From assembly GCF_013249065.1 (NCBI RefSeq), contig NZ_JABRWQ010000002.1, positions 496,001 through 560,000 on the forward strand: 64,000 nt of DNA, written 5' to 3'. Position 1 is the stretch's first letter. Every line of letters starts with the position of its first letter. This document shows positions 1 through 8,606 of the stretch, piece by piece. The DNA is from Winogradskyella litoriviva. GTDB taxonomy: Bacteria > Bacteroidota > Bacteroidia > Flavobacteriales > Flavobacteriaceae. The notes beneath the pieces are model-generated. The model did no database searches. It saw nothing but the letters and a program-made list of their open reading frames with translations, and had not been told where the DNA came from. The position numbers were made by a program, and so were the translations under genes.

Positions 1-81
1 GCTAAATCTTGAAGGGTCTGCTGTAGCATAAAATCCATTTTCGTATTGAAAACGCTTTTCTAAATCGTATAAATCACTCAT
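1..81 (-). CDS. Partial methyltransferase-like protein (C-terminus beyond window)
   Basis: Only the first 27 codons are present. They start at an ATG at 79-81 that shares one base with the neuB stop codon (TAATG arrangement), so the gene is translationally coupled to neuB. The N-terminus begins [11 protein letters not shown] and continues with FYATADPSRFS. From memory this resembles the start of class I SAM-dependent methyltransferases found in polysaccharide loci next to neuB. No catalytic motif lies inside the window, so the methyltransferase call is an inference from the N-terminal wording and the context. That a coding sequence starts here is much surer than its function. Confidence 0.5.
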   Translation of the reverse strand, partial: MSDLYDLEKRFQYENGFYATADPSRFS

Positions 82-1121
82 TATTCAAAATCTTTATAAT
101 CTAAGTGTTCTCCTTCTTCAATTTCTCTAAGTGCAGTTTTTCCTAAAACATTATTATATTTTTCAGCTAAAATTTCTCCTGTTCCTGGGCGTTTTACCCA
201 AATATTCTTTTCGGTAAGTTTCTCTCCTTTTTTTACATTAGCTATGGTACAAACCGTTGCAAAAGCAAAATCAATAGTAACCTTTTCTTCTTTTGCTGGC
301 ACTTTGGTTCCACCTCGCATAGACCAAATTTCCTTGCTTCCTACGATAAGGTTTTTGCATTCTTGCTCGTCCATACTACAAATAATATCTGGTCCTTGTC
401 TTTGCATATGATCTGTAAAATGACGCTCTAATATGGATGCACCAAGTGCAACTGCGCCAAGGCATGCATTATTGTTTAAGGTATGGTCACTTAACCCAAA
501 TACATTATCTGGAAAAGCTTTATGTAATTCCATCATAGCACCAAACCGCACTAAATGCGATGGTGTTGGATACAAATTAGTGGTATGTAATAAAGCTAAC
601 GGTGTATTATTTGCTTTAAAGATTTCTACAGCTTTGCTAACACTTTCTATAGTATTCATACCTGTACTTAAAATTACAGGTTTGCCAAATTTTGCGATAT
701 GCTCTAATAGTGGGTAATTGTTACATTCTCCAGAACCAATTTTATAAGCAGGAATATCAAAACGTTTTAAACGTTCTGCTGCTGCTCTAGAAAAAGGTGT
801 AGATATAAAAATCATCCCTTTACGTTCTACATACTTTTTTAGCTCTAACTCATCGGCTTCATTTAAAGCGCAACGTTCCATTATTTCATAAATTGAAACT
901 TCTGCATTACCTGGAATAACTTTCTTTGCAGCTTTACTCATTTCGTCTTCTACAATATGAGTTTGATGTTTTACCACCTCTGCACCTGCCCTATATGCTG
1001 CATCAACCATCTCTTTGGCTACCGAAAGTGAACCTTCGTGGTTAATGCCTATCTCTGCAATAACCAAAGGTGGATAATCTAAACCTATTTTGCGATTAGA
1101 AATTTGTATGTGAGGATGCAT
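81..1121 (-). CDS. neuB: NeuB-family nonulosonate (sialic/legionaminic/pseudaminic acid) synthase
   Basis: This cytoplasmic enzyme family condenses phosphoenolpyruvate with a six-carbon N-acetylated sugar to make a nine-carbon acidic sugar for surface glycans. The 346-residue length is normal. The barrel domain spans about residues 18-265 ([12 protein letters not shown] near 21, [22 protein letters not shown] and ERHFTDH are visible), followed by a C-terminal SAF/antifreeze-like domain at about 285-345 (KRPGTGEI). It is the first gene after a 450-bp gap and has its own -7 box, so it may form a separate transcript with the edge gene. CMP-activating (NeuA) and epimerase genes are not in the window and would be expected to the left. 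The exact sugar made cannot be told from sequence alone. Confidence 0.9.
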   Translation of the reverse strand: MHPHIQISNRKIGLDYPPLVIAEIGINHEGSLSVAKEMVDAAYRAGAEVVKHQTHIVEDEMSKAAKKVIPGNAEVSIYEIMERCALNEADELELKKYVERKGMIFISTPFSRAAAERLKRFDIPAYKIGSGECNNYPLLEHIAKFGKPVILSTGMNTIESVSKAVEIFKANNTPLALLHTTNLYPTPSHLVRFGAMMELHKAFPDNVFGLSDHTLNNNACLGAVALGASILERHFTDHMQRQGPDIICSMDEQECKNLIVGSKEIWSMRGGTKVPAKEEKVTIDFAFATVCTIANVKKGEKLTEKNIWVKRPGTGEILAEKYNNVLGKTALREIEEGEHLDYKDFE

Positions 1122-1140
1122 GGATTAAAGAGATTTATTT

Positions 1141-1148
1141 CAAAAATA
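1141..1148 (-). promoter_or_regulatory. -7 box of probable neuB promoter
   Basis: On the minus strand the sequence reads TATTTTTG, matching the Bacteroidetes sigma-factor -7 consensus TAnnTTTG, about 20 nt before the neuB ATG. A TTG lies upstream but only 13 nt away, shorter than the usual 17-23, so the -33 part is weak. Confidence 0.4.
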
Positions 1149-1440
1149 AGATTTTTAAGTACAATGAAAAATCATTAATACTCTTTATTTAAGATTTATG
1201 AACTAATGGTTGATGCTTTAATAAAAAAAGTGAATTTCTGTATTAAGACTTAATGTTTTGAGTTAAAACGCATAATCTTATAACTCTTACTTTTACTATA
1301 AAATTTACTACTTAGAACGAATTAGCAAATTGCTCAATTACTACTACAGCTCACTTCTTTTTTGATTTTTCAGTAGCACGTTTTGTACTTATAGAGTTTT
1401 GGTTTAATTACCTAAAATATCTACAGTGTTTTTTAAGGCA

Positions 1441-1466
1441 TTGGCATATGAATCAATATATGCCAA
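1441..1466. repeat. Perfect inverted repeat (9-bp arms, 8-nt loop)
   Basis: Arms TTGGCATAT and ATATGCCAA are exact complements around an 8-nt loop. There is no clear U-tract on either side, so a factor-independent terminator for the 1572-2234 gene is possible but not well supported. A protein-binding site or a decaying repeat are alternatives. Confidence 0.5.
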
Positions 1467-1571
1467 CAAAAGCTAACTTTTTAGTAATCTAGTCCCATTT
1501 TGCTTGTAATCTCTTTGATTCTACCATAATTGAAAAAATTACAACTATATGTTTGTAATTATCATTATAAA

Positions 1572-2234
1572 CTAAACGTCTAAACGCCTTCTTTTATAAT
1601 ATTTAATTTTTGTATTCAATTTTTCTATTAAATAATGTAAATAATTTTTCAATGAAGGGTTAGCAAAAATAATTCGACCTCCACCCATCCAATGCGATTT
1701 TATAAAAGGGCTATAATCTCTATTTTTCTCATTACTAATAACATCTACAGCAACAGCTTTAGGAAATAATTTCTTAATCTCAATAAATTGACTTTCTCTG
1801 CAGCCTTCCACAAACAATATTGTATTCTTTTTAACCACAGATTTTATTATTTCTAAATCTGTACCACCACCATCAATAATAATTAAATCAAATTTTTGTT
1901 CAACATTTATGGATGTAACCTTATCAAAAATCTCAATATCTTTGTAAAACTTAGTATTTGTCTTCAATGCTTCTAGACAAAACGTGTTGTGCTCTGTCCC
2001 AACATATTTAATCGGCATATTTTTTTTATCATAATAGAACAAGAGTGTATCTGCAATGCAACCAATACCGAGACCAATCTCTAATACCGACTCTACTTTG
2101 TAGCGTTTACAAAGTTTTAAAAGTATATACAGAGCATACTCTCCAGAGATATGGTCGCACCCTTCAAATTGGCAAAATTCATAAAACTTATCTTTTGCTA
2201 TTTTAAGTTCTTCATCTTTAATATGCTCTTCCAT
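1572..2234 (-). CDS. Class I SAM methyltransferase-like protein of the polysaccharide locus
   Basis: This 220-residue protein has a Rossmann-like motif I (VLEIGLGIGCIADTL, about residues 50-65), an acidic strand-2 end (YVGTEHNTF) and a motif resembling a post-strand-4 acidic residue (LIIIDGGGTD near 130), as in class I methyltransferases. The C-terminus is basic and ends in KYYKRRRLDV, which could touch the membrane. It lies 29 nt after a polysaccharide pyruvyl transferase gene. It probably methylates a sugar of the surface glycan, but substrate and activity are inferred from position. Its codon use is strongly AT-biased like the other glycan-tailoring genes here. Confidence 0.6.
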   Translation of the reverse strand: MEEHIKDEELKIAKDKFYEFCQFEGCDHISGEYALYILLKLCKRYKVESVLEIGLGIGCIADTLLFYYDKKNMPIKYVGTEHNTFCLEALKTNTKFYKDIEIFDKVTSINVEQKFDLIIIDGGGTDLEIIKSVVKKNTILFVEGCRESQFIEIKKLFPKAVAVDVISNEKNRDYSPFIKSHWMGGGRIIFANPSLKNYLHYLIEKLNTKIKYYKRRRLDV

Positions 2235-2263
2235 TTATTTTTTTATTAACTGATATTATTTTT

Positions 2264-3085
2264 TTAATTATAAAAAGGGCATACTCTCAACAACCCTTCT
2301 TGTAATTCACAAATTTTATTTTCTTTTGGTAAATTAGGAAATGTATTAAAATCCTTAAAAACATTTTGTAACTCTAACTTATCAGATATTTTTTGAGGAG
2401 TGTAATAAGAGAGTTTTACCGATTCAAAATAATCTCTAAACTTTATACCATCGCCATATAATTTATCAGAAAATTCTATCCAAACTGCCGGAATTTGATA
2501 AGCATGAGAAATAATTAAACCATGTAAAGACGATGACAAGATACGCTCACATTGCAAAAATAAATCAGTAACAGATTCTATAGACATTGTCATTAAATCT
2601 ATTATAAGCACGTCTGTATCCTCTTTATACATTTGTTTTACAAATTCGTAATCTTTATAATGAGGTACTATACCCAATTTATAGGTTTTCTTAATATCTG
2701 GATTATAGTATTTGGGAAGTAACAATGCAGGATCTCCATATACTTTGGGTACTTTATATCCTTGAGCCAATAAATTATCTCTCGTCTGAGGACCTCTCAC
2801 GGCTAAAAATTTAGCAGGTTTTACAACTTGGTCTTTTTGAATTATTCCACTTCCCCAAACAATACATTTCTTATTAACGTGTGCCAAAACACTTCCTGCT
2901 GTAACATAAATTGGCTGAAAATAATCACTAAAACGCCATTTTTTAGGGTGCATCCAAACCACGTTTTTATTCGAAATTTTATCAACGAGATAAGCGCCTA
3001 TTAAATCACCATAATTCTCTTTAGACTTTCCCATTAGATGAGGCTCACTCCACCAAAATAATTTTATCGATTTAAAGCCCATCAT
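2264..3085 (-). CDS. Polysaccharide pyruvyl transferase family protein
   Basis: The family transfers pyruvate from phosphoenolpyruvate to sugars, adding acidic ketal groups to surface polysaccharides (CsaB/WcaK relatives). The 273-residue protein shows the family features: an N-terminal NYGDLIGAYLV segment, VWGSGII, an arginine-containing VRGPQTRD segment followed by a YGDPALLLP segment, and the C-terminal SSSLHGLIISHAYQIPAVWIE segment with the family's conserved SSRLHG-like motif. Two Met codons open the frame (MMGFKS). Its start overlaps the end of the upstream glycosyltransferase by 14 bp, so the two are co-expressed. It is one of two such enzymes in this locus. Confidence 0.85.
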   Translation of the reverse strand: MMGFKSIKLFWWSEPHLMGKSKENYGDLIGAYLVDKISNKNVVWMHPKKWRFSDYFQPIYVTAGSVLAHVNKKCIVWGSGIIQKDQVVKPAKFLAVRGPQTRDNLLAQGYKVPKVYGDPALLLPKYYNPDIKKTYKLGIVPHYKDYEFVKQMYKEDTDVLIIDLMTMSIESVTDLFLQCERILSSSLHGLIISHAYQIPAVWIEFSDKLYGDGIKFRDYFESVKLSYYTPQKISDKLELQNVFKDFNTFPNLPKENKICELQEGLLRVCPFYN

Positions 3086-4181
3086 AACTATTAATATTAA
3101 GTTGAATTGTAAAAAAAATCTGGTTTAGGTTTTCAGAAACTAAATAAGAGTAATTATAATCGCGATATGTAAATATAATTTCTTTTAAAATTAAATCATT
3201 AACCTCTTTCATTGACATATAAGGCTGAGTCTGTTTTCCTAAAAGCTTTTTAATTAAATGTTTTAAAGATTTATAATATGGCGCTTCGGTTACTACAACT
3301 GTAACAACTGAATCGTTATACTGCTTAATTTCCTCTCTAAAAAAATGTGTTATATGCGATGAAACATTACTTAATTCTATTTTATGCCTAGATTCTTCAA
3401 GTAATAATTTATCGTTTTTTTTATAAACAAATCCCCAATTTTTAGAATTTGGATGTAATAGACTTTCTTCTTGGTGTCTAATAAAATGACGTTGGTTTAT
3501 TCTTAAAGCATTTGACAATCTTGGCATTTGAGTAAGCTGTTTATTACTTTTTTGCGGATATCTAGGATGCCATTGGTGATAAAGCAACACATCATCACAA
3601 TTACTTAAACTTGTCTCTGTTAGGCTTATTCTATAATTTAAATCTTGATCTTCTGAGCCATAGAAATGAAAAAACTCATCGACGCCACCAACCTTTTCTA
3701 AAGCTAACTTAGGATACAAGCCTATACCAAAAGTATCACCTATGAACTTAGTTTCTATAGCTTTTAAATTAAGTTCTGATTGTTGTTGCTCTGTTATTTT
3801 TTGTGAGAGATATCCAATTTTAAAAAGTGAAAAAGTATTTGATTTAGCTAAATCTAAGGCTTTTTCTATAAAGGTTTCGCCAAACAGCACATCTACATCT
3901 GCTGTAACAATGTATTGGCTTTTTGCTGTTTTAATACCATAATTTAGTGCTTTGCTTTTGTTCCATAATAAACCTGGATGACCAACATACATGTAACTTA
4001 CAAAGTCGAAATTATTAACTGTATTTTTTACTGAATTAGCATAGCTATCTTGACTTCCATAATCAACAAAAATTACTTCAAAATCTTTGCTGCTTTGCAA
4101 TTCTAAAGATTGTAACGACAGCCTAACACGTGTAGCATCACGATCTCTAAAAGGAAAAATAATTGTTATTTGTGTTTGCAT
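3072..4181 (-). CDS. Family 2-type glycosyltransferase (GT-A fold) with galactosyltransferase-like C-terminal motif
   Basis: The protein of 369 residues begins with a GT-A nucleotide-binding strand (ITIIFPFRDRD), then VIFVDYGSQD and the metal-binding DxD-type segment TADVDVLF near residue 95. A later GVDEFFHFYGSEDQDLNYRI segment resembles the C-terminal motif of beta-galactosyl/GalNAc transferases (Glyco_transf_7C). About 160 residues follow with no motif I recognise. It would add one sugar to the lipid-linked chain on the cytoplasmic face. The gene sits in a dense AT-rich stretch and overlaps the downstream pyruvyl transferase. Donor and acceptor are unknown. Confidence 0.85.
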   Translation of the reverse strand: MQTQITIIFPFRDRDATRVRLSLQSLELQSSKDFEVIFVDYGSQDSYANSVKNTVNNFDFVSYMYVGHPGLLWNKSKALNYGIKTAKSQYIVTADVDVLFGETFIEKALDLAKSNTFSLFKIGYLSQKITEQQQSELNLKAIETKFIGDTFGIGLYPKLALEKVGGVDEFFHFYGSEDQDLNYRISLTETSLSNCDDVLLYHQWHPRYPQKSNKQLTQMPRLSNALRINQRHFIRHQEESLLHPNSKNWGFVYKKNDKLLLEESRHKIELSNVSSHITHFFREEIKQYNDSVVTVVVTEAPYYKSLKHLIKKLLGKQTQPYMSMKEVNDLILKEIIFTYRDYNYSYLVSENLNQIFFTIQLNINSYDGL

Positions 4182-4262
4182 AATTATCTCCTAAAAACTG
4201 TATAATCAATAAATGATTTCTGTCTAAATACCTTTTGTGTCATTACCTTTTTTATTACAAAA

Positions 4263-5360
4263 TCAATCTATTAAAGTTACTGCCTTATTTATAATTTTAT
4301 TCATTCCTTCTATCCATTTCTCTTTAGTATATAAATCAACCTTTTTAGGAGTATACGATTCTTTTTGTTCTAAATAATCTTCTATAGCTGTTACCCATTC
4401 TTCAACAAAATGAGGGTTAGAAACCAACACTCCCAATTCGCCTTCTTTTAAAACCTCTGGAACACCACCTAAAGCCGAAGCTATACAATAATTACCACAG
4501 TGTAAAGCTTCTATTAAACTCATACCAAAACCTTCATGATTTAAAACAGGAAACAAATAACAATCTGAAGTTTGGTAATACTCTGGCAAATCAACATTTG
4601 GTATTTTTCCAAAAAAGCGTACATGGTCTAATTCTACGGGTCTTTTCGCTCCAATTACCCACAATTCTATATTTTGATGCTTTGCTGTTAACAGTTTCCA
4701 TGCATATAAAATTAAATCTAAGCCTTTTTTAGGACGATCTTGTGAGCACCATAAAAACACAGTTTTATTCTCAACACCATGTTTTTGTTTTAGTTGTATT
4801 TTTTGCTGTTGTGAAACTAAATGAAATCTTGAAGCATCAATACCGTTATGTAAAACAGAAAACATACAAGGTAAAATGGTATAATAATTTTTGTGTTCTA
4901 TGTAAGAGGCTTGCGTCAATAAAACCATTTCGTCAATAAATTCGAAAAACCAACGACTATCAAAATTGCCAAAAAAAGGCGGATATCCATGATAGAAAAA
5001 CTGTATATACAGTTGCTTTCTTAATTTTTTGTTTTCTAAAAAATAATCATATAAAGCTCTTACTAATCCAAAATTGTCGATAATTTGAATGATGTACTTT
5101 TCATTTGGATTGATATAAGATATTAGACTTTGTATATAAGCCTGATGTTGTTTTTTATTGAGTTTACGTTTTACTTTGGTGGTTAGATTATTTGGTACTA
5201 TACAATATTCTACATTCTTGAAATGTTTTTTTGGTGCCTCACACAAAATGGTATCAATAGCAATACTATCTGATTCAAAATAATTTTTGTACATCGTTGT
5301 CCAACTTCCTATAAAAGGATAAGGCAATGGATTTTGAGAAACTAAAATTACTTTTGGCAT
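4263..5360 (-). CDS. Family 4-type glycosyltransferase (GT-B fold)
   Basis: This 365-residue protein carries the C-terminal GT-B donor-site pattern. HNGIDASRFH near residue 170 is followed by FLWCSQDRPKKGLDL, ELWVIGAKRP, the phase FGKIPNVDLPEYYQTSDCYLFPV, and the E-x7-E signature in EGFGMSLIEALHCG. The N-terminal acceptor domain contains VSQNPLPYPF. It should transfer a sugar from a nucleotide donor to the growing glycan in the cytoplasm. It is separated by 81 and 103 nt from its neighbours, which are looser spacings than elsewhere in the operon. The sugar is not predictable. Confidence 0.88.
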   Translation of the reverse strand: MPKVILVSQNPLPYPFIGSWTTMYKNYFESDSIAIDTILCEAPKKHFKNVEYCIVPNNLTTKVKRKLNKKQHQAYIQSLISYINPNEKYIIQIIDNFGLVRALYDYFLENKKLRKQLYIQFFYHGYPPFFGNFDSRWFFEFIDEMVLLTQASYIEHKNYYTILPCMFSVLHNGIDASRFHLVSQQQKIQLKQKHGVENKTVFLWCSQDRPKKGLDLILYAWKLLTAKHQNIELWVIGAKRPVELDHVRFFGKIPNVDLPEYYQTSDCYLFPVLNHEGFGMSLIEALHCGNYCIASALGGVPEVLKEGELGVLVSNPHFVEEWVTAIEDYLEQKESYTPKKVDLYTKEKWIEGMNKIINKAVTLID

Positions 5361-5463
5361 TTAAAATATTTTATTTTACAATTTTTACTTCTAGCTAATT
5401 ATTCTATTTAAATATTGAATTTTATAAATAGATATTCTTAAATGTTAAAATTAGCCTTTTTTA

Positions 5464-6417
5464 CTATATTTTAAAAAGCTTATAACCTTTTCCTGATATA
5501 GTATATATTACAGGAGCTACAAATATTACACGAATAAGCTTTAGTTTGTAATTAGATTTAAAAAATCGGTGACACAAACCCTTAATGATGTTATTAACCG
5601 AATCATAATATTTCAATTTTAAAGCCTCCATTAATGTTGTTGAAACGGTTTGTAATAAAATTGATTCTCTTTTTGAGTTAAGTTGTTTCGCATTATAATA
5701 AACATCAAAAATCTGAAATCTCGAAGCTGCTGTAGAATCTGTTTTGGAGCGCGATACATTTTTACCAATACGATCGTTGTGACCACGTGCCAAGTATGTT
5801 ACATCATCTATTAATTGATACGAAAGCTTATTTACTAAAATTTTTAAGTGAAATGTCCATTCTTGTGAACTTGCTAAGGTTTCATCAAATGGAGATTTAG
5901 GTAAGGCTGACTTAGACCAAACAACTCCACCTATTGGCCAAAGTGTTTTATTGGCCATCATTTCTGTAACTAAATCCTCTTTTGGATAAATATTTGACCA
6001 ATATTTATCTAAATTAATCGACGAATCATAAAATATTTTTGAATTACTTACAGAAGCTTCTAGAGTTGTATTAAGATGCAAATTCACATGGACTTCTAAA
6101 TGATTTTTAGTGAGCTTATCATCACTATCAACCCAGTTTACTAATGCTCCATTACTTTTTTGTAATCCATAATTACGACAAGCATTTGCACCTTTTAGTG
6201 ATGAACTGGGTCTTTTATAAAATCTAAATTTATCGTTGTTTTGTATGTACTCGTTAACTAAGAACTCAGTGTTGTCCGTAGAGCCATCATCTACTATTAT
6301 GCATTCCCAATTTTTATAGGTTTGCTCAATAACACTGTCAATAGTTTCAATAAGGATATCAGCTCTATTGTATGTGGGAATGATAATTGAAATTAATAAG
6401 CCAGATTGTAAACTCAT
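5464..6417 (-). CDS. Family 2 glycosyltransferase
   Basis: The 317-residue protein opens with a classical GT2 core: ISIIIPTYNRADILIETIDSV, then CIIVDDGSTDNT near residue 38, and the metal-binding WVDSDDKL near residue 95. The acceptor side is less conserved. The C-terminal part has a basic, hydrophobic stretch (KLKLIRVIFVAPVIYTIS) that could associate with the inner membrane. It follows the second pyruvyl transferase gene with a 1-nt gap, so translation is probably coupled. It likely adds one residue of the repeat unit. Confidence 0.9.
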   Translation of the reverse strand: MSLQSGLLISIIIPTYNRADILIETIDSVIEQTYKNWECIIVDDGSTDNTEFLVNEYIQNNDKFRFYKRPSSSLKGANACRNYGLQKSNGALVNWVDSDDKLTKNHLEVHVNLHLNTTLEASVSNSKIFYDSSINLDKYWSNIYPKEDLVTEMMANKTLWPIGGVVWSKSALPKSPFDETLASSQEWTFHLKILVNKLSYQLIDDVTYLARGHNDRIGKNVSRSKTDSTAASRFQIFDVYYNAKQLNSKRESILLQTVSTTLMEALKLKYYDSVNNIIKGLCHRFFKSNYKLKLIRVIFVAPVIYTISGKGYKLFKI

Positions 6418-6418
6418 T

Positions 6419-7543
6419 TTATATGGTGTTTTTAACTAGCATCCACATTTGCTGCGTTTTTTCTTTTTCTACAGATGATTTTAACTTTAAATTTTCAACA
6501 ATATCATTCAATTCGTCTTCTTTCTGCAATAAGTGGATAATATCAGAAACAGATTTATCAATATTTAAAAAATCAATTACACCATTCATTTTATAATCAT
6601 TCATCAATTCTTCATATTTATGACTCCAAGATGTGCAAAATGTTGGGACATTTTGGCAAAGTCCACTAACAACTCCATGAAATCTTGATGAAATAACAAA
6701 TTTAGACTTACCTATAACATATTTAACATCGTTAGCATTTAAACTACTTAATACAGGTAAATTAAATGTTTTATTTAAATCTTCAATAATATGCATATCG
6801 CCAGCCCCTTCATGGTTTAAAAAGAATAAATCAATACTATTTCTTTTACACTCTTGCAACAAGGTATTTAGAAACAATTGATATTTTAGTTTCTTTTCTT
6901 TAGAAGTGTGAGTTAACATTTTTGAGTTTGGGATAAGACAAACCTTATTCTCATAATAAGTTAAATCTCTTTGTGGTTTTTGCGGACTATATAAATTAGT
7001 GAAGTCTGGAAATAGTTTTAATTTAACATCATCTCCTACAACTTTTTTACAAGCCTCATAAGAAGTCTTATCTCTAGCAATAAATAAATCAACAAGCTTA
7101 AAAAGTTCTTTAAAATAATATTTAGATAGTTCTTTTTCAAATGGCCCAGCAGCCTGAGACAAAAAAATTAATTTTGCTCCTATTCTTTTATACTTCTTAT
7201 AATAATTTATTTTTTTATCTATGTCTTCTTTTAGTGTTTTATCGCTTATCCACTGATCACCAATATGAAACCCTCCAGCATCAAATAAAACATTGATGTT
7301 TTCTATAAATTCAATACCTGTATTTCTAAATCTATTTTGAGGAAATATTTTATGAAAATTAAATCTAAATCGTTGTAATGAAACTATTGATAAAAGTCCT
7401 AAAGATGCCTTTTCTTTATAGGTGGCTACACCATTAAACACAAAATTAACTTCGCTATTATCGCTAAACTCAGAAACAATTGCATTAAGCATTAATTCGG
7501 CTCCTTTATTTATAAAACCTGTATTATCAATCTGTATATTCAT
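6419..7543 (-). CDS. Polysaccharide pyruvyl transferase family protein (second copy)
   Basis: Length is 374 residues. Family marks are the N-terminal GFINKGAELMLNAIV segment, FDAGGFHIGDQW, LSQAAGPF, the RDKTSYEAC segment and, near the end, VISSRFHGVVSGLCQNVPTF, matching the conserved (S)SR-HG motif. It is clearly distinct from the shorter family member at 2264-3085, so this is not a recent tandem duplication. Its start codon lies inside the 3' end of the nitroreductase-like gene (17-bp overlap). It is expected to place a pyruvate ketal on a glycan, although some family members act on other acceptors. Confidence 0.85.
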   Translation of the reverse strand: MNIQIDNTGFINKGAELMLNAIVSEFSDNSEVNFVFNGVATYKEKASLGLLSIVSLQRFRFNFHKIFPQNRFRNTGIEFIENINVLFDAGGFHIGDQWISDKTLKEDIDKKINYYKKYKRIGAKLIFLSQAAGPFEKELSKYYFKELFKLVDLFIARDKTSYEACKKVVGDDVKLKLFPDFTNLYSPQKPQRDLTYYENKVCLIPNSKMLTHTSKEKKLKYQLFLNTLLQECKRNSIDLFFLNHEGAGDMHIIEDLNKTFNLPVLSSLNANDVKYVIGKSKFVISSRFHGVVSGLCQNVPTFCTSWSHKYEELMNDYKMNGVIDFLNIDKSVSDIIHLLQKEDELNDIVENLKLKSSVEKEKTQQMWMLVKNTI

Positions 7544-8606
7544 TATAACTTAAAATGTCTAACGTGTCTTTTTTTTCTGAAAAAGGGACTAACCCTTCGT
7601 TTTTTGCATATCCAAAAGCAATAAAACATATACATCTCTTATGCTGAGGAATTTTAAACTCTTTATAAAAATCTTTTTCTTTCTGCTCTATATCAGGCCA
7701 ATTAATAATACAAGATGCTATTCCTTGTGCTTCTAAACCATAAACAAAACTCATAGAGAATAGACCACCATCAATATAAATAATATGCCTATCTCTTTCA
7801 TCTTCATAATAACTTAAATCACCTAAAACTATTGCTATATTTTTAATTTCGTGTTTATAAGTTGTTATACCCATTGGCAGATTTAATGTTCTACCAATTT
7901 TCTCTTTGTCTTGAACCACAATCACTTCAAATGGCTGTCTATTGCATGCACTTGGTGATTGTAAGCCTACCTTAATTGCGTTTTCAATAATATGCTTATC
8001 TACTATTAAATCTTTAAAATATCTAATAGAATGTCGCTTTTTTACAAAACTGAGTAAATCAGTATATTCAATATTAGCTGATTTAAGGTTATCATACTTA
8101 AATGGTACAGATAAATTCTTATTTCTTTTTTCTTTTACAAACTGCTTTTTAAAATCATCATATAATCTTTTAGAATTACTAACAACCTTAATCTCCATAT
8201 TTGCAATATCAAAATATGCATCTAAAACATCTAATGCCCATTTTTTAGATTTCTCATCTAATTCGTTATATGTTACAAAAAGAATTTGGCATGTCTTGTT
8301 TATATAATCTAAAGCAAAATCTCTCCTAGAATGAGGTATTATAAGTCCTTTTTCTATTCTATGGATAGATCGTCTTATAAAAGCTTGATTTGATTCAATA
8401 TTAGTATTTCTTCTATTATGAATCTTTTTTCCAATAAGAACACTAATCATTTCTCGATTAAAAGATGAATCTAGAAAGAAATAATACAATTTGGCTAAAT
8501 ATATTTTTTCTTCAGTAAGTCTTTCTAAAATTTTTTTTGCAAGAGCTTTGTGTAATTTAACTTTTATCCGATAAAGATTCTTTCTAAATTTCATCCCAAC
8601 TCGCAT
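7527..8606 (-). CDS. Nitroreductase-fold protein with N-terminal extension, in glycan locus
   Basis: The last ~175 residues of this 359-residue protein form a nitroreductase (FMN-binding) domain: KRHSIRYFKD near 190, SPSACNRQPFEVIVVQD, an EAQGIASC segment and GYAKNEG at the end. The first ~160 residues are basic and helical, with no family I recognise, so the protein is about twice the usual nitroreductase length. Such proteins are commonly seen beside polysaccharide pyruvyl transferases, as here, but their reaction is not established. The start overlaps the end of wzt by 23 bp; an internal Met at codon 5 would cut this to 11 bp. Confidence 0.75.
   Translation of the reverse strand: MRVGMKFRKNLYRIKVKLHKALAKKILERLTEEKIYLAKLYYFFLDSSFNREMISVLIGKKIHNRRNTNIESNQAFIRRSIHRIEKGLIIPHSRRDFALDYINKTCQILFVTYNELDEKSKKWALDVLDAYFDIANMEIKVVSNSKRLYDDFKKQFVKEKRNKNLSVPFKYDNLKSANIEYTDLLSFVKKRHSIRYFKDLIVDKHIIENAIKVGLQSPSACNRQPFEVIVVQDKEKIGRTLNLPMGITTYKHEIKNIAIVLGDLSYYEDERDRHIIYIDGGLFSMSFVYGLEAQGIASCIINWPDIEQKEKDFYKEFKIPQHKRCICFIAFGYAKNEGLVPFSEKKDTLDILSYNEYTD

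Larger units (their letters stand above)
1122..1571. other. 450-bp noncoding gap inside the polysaccharide locus
   Basis: I see no credible coding sequence on either strand. The stretch is very AT-rich. It holds the probable neuB promoter at its left end and one perfect long hairpin at 1441-1466. It separates the methyltransferase-like gene from neuB, whereas most other gaps in the locus are short or negative. It may mark the boundary between two modules of the polysaccharide locus. Confidence 0.6.

Noticed and set aside
433..717. Open frame antisense to neuB
   Set aside because: No start context, no recognisable motif, and entirely inside a conserved enzyme gene on the other strand.
7942..8307. 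121-codon open frame antisense to the nitroreductase-like gene
   Set aside because: Composition is that of a complementary shadow; the minus-strand frame has clear domain motifs and operon overlaps.
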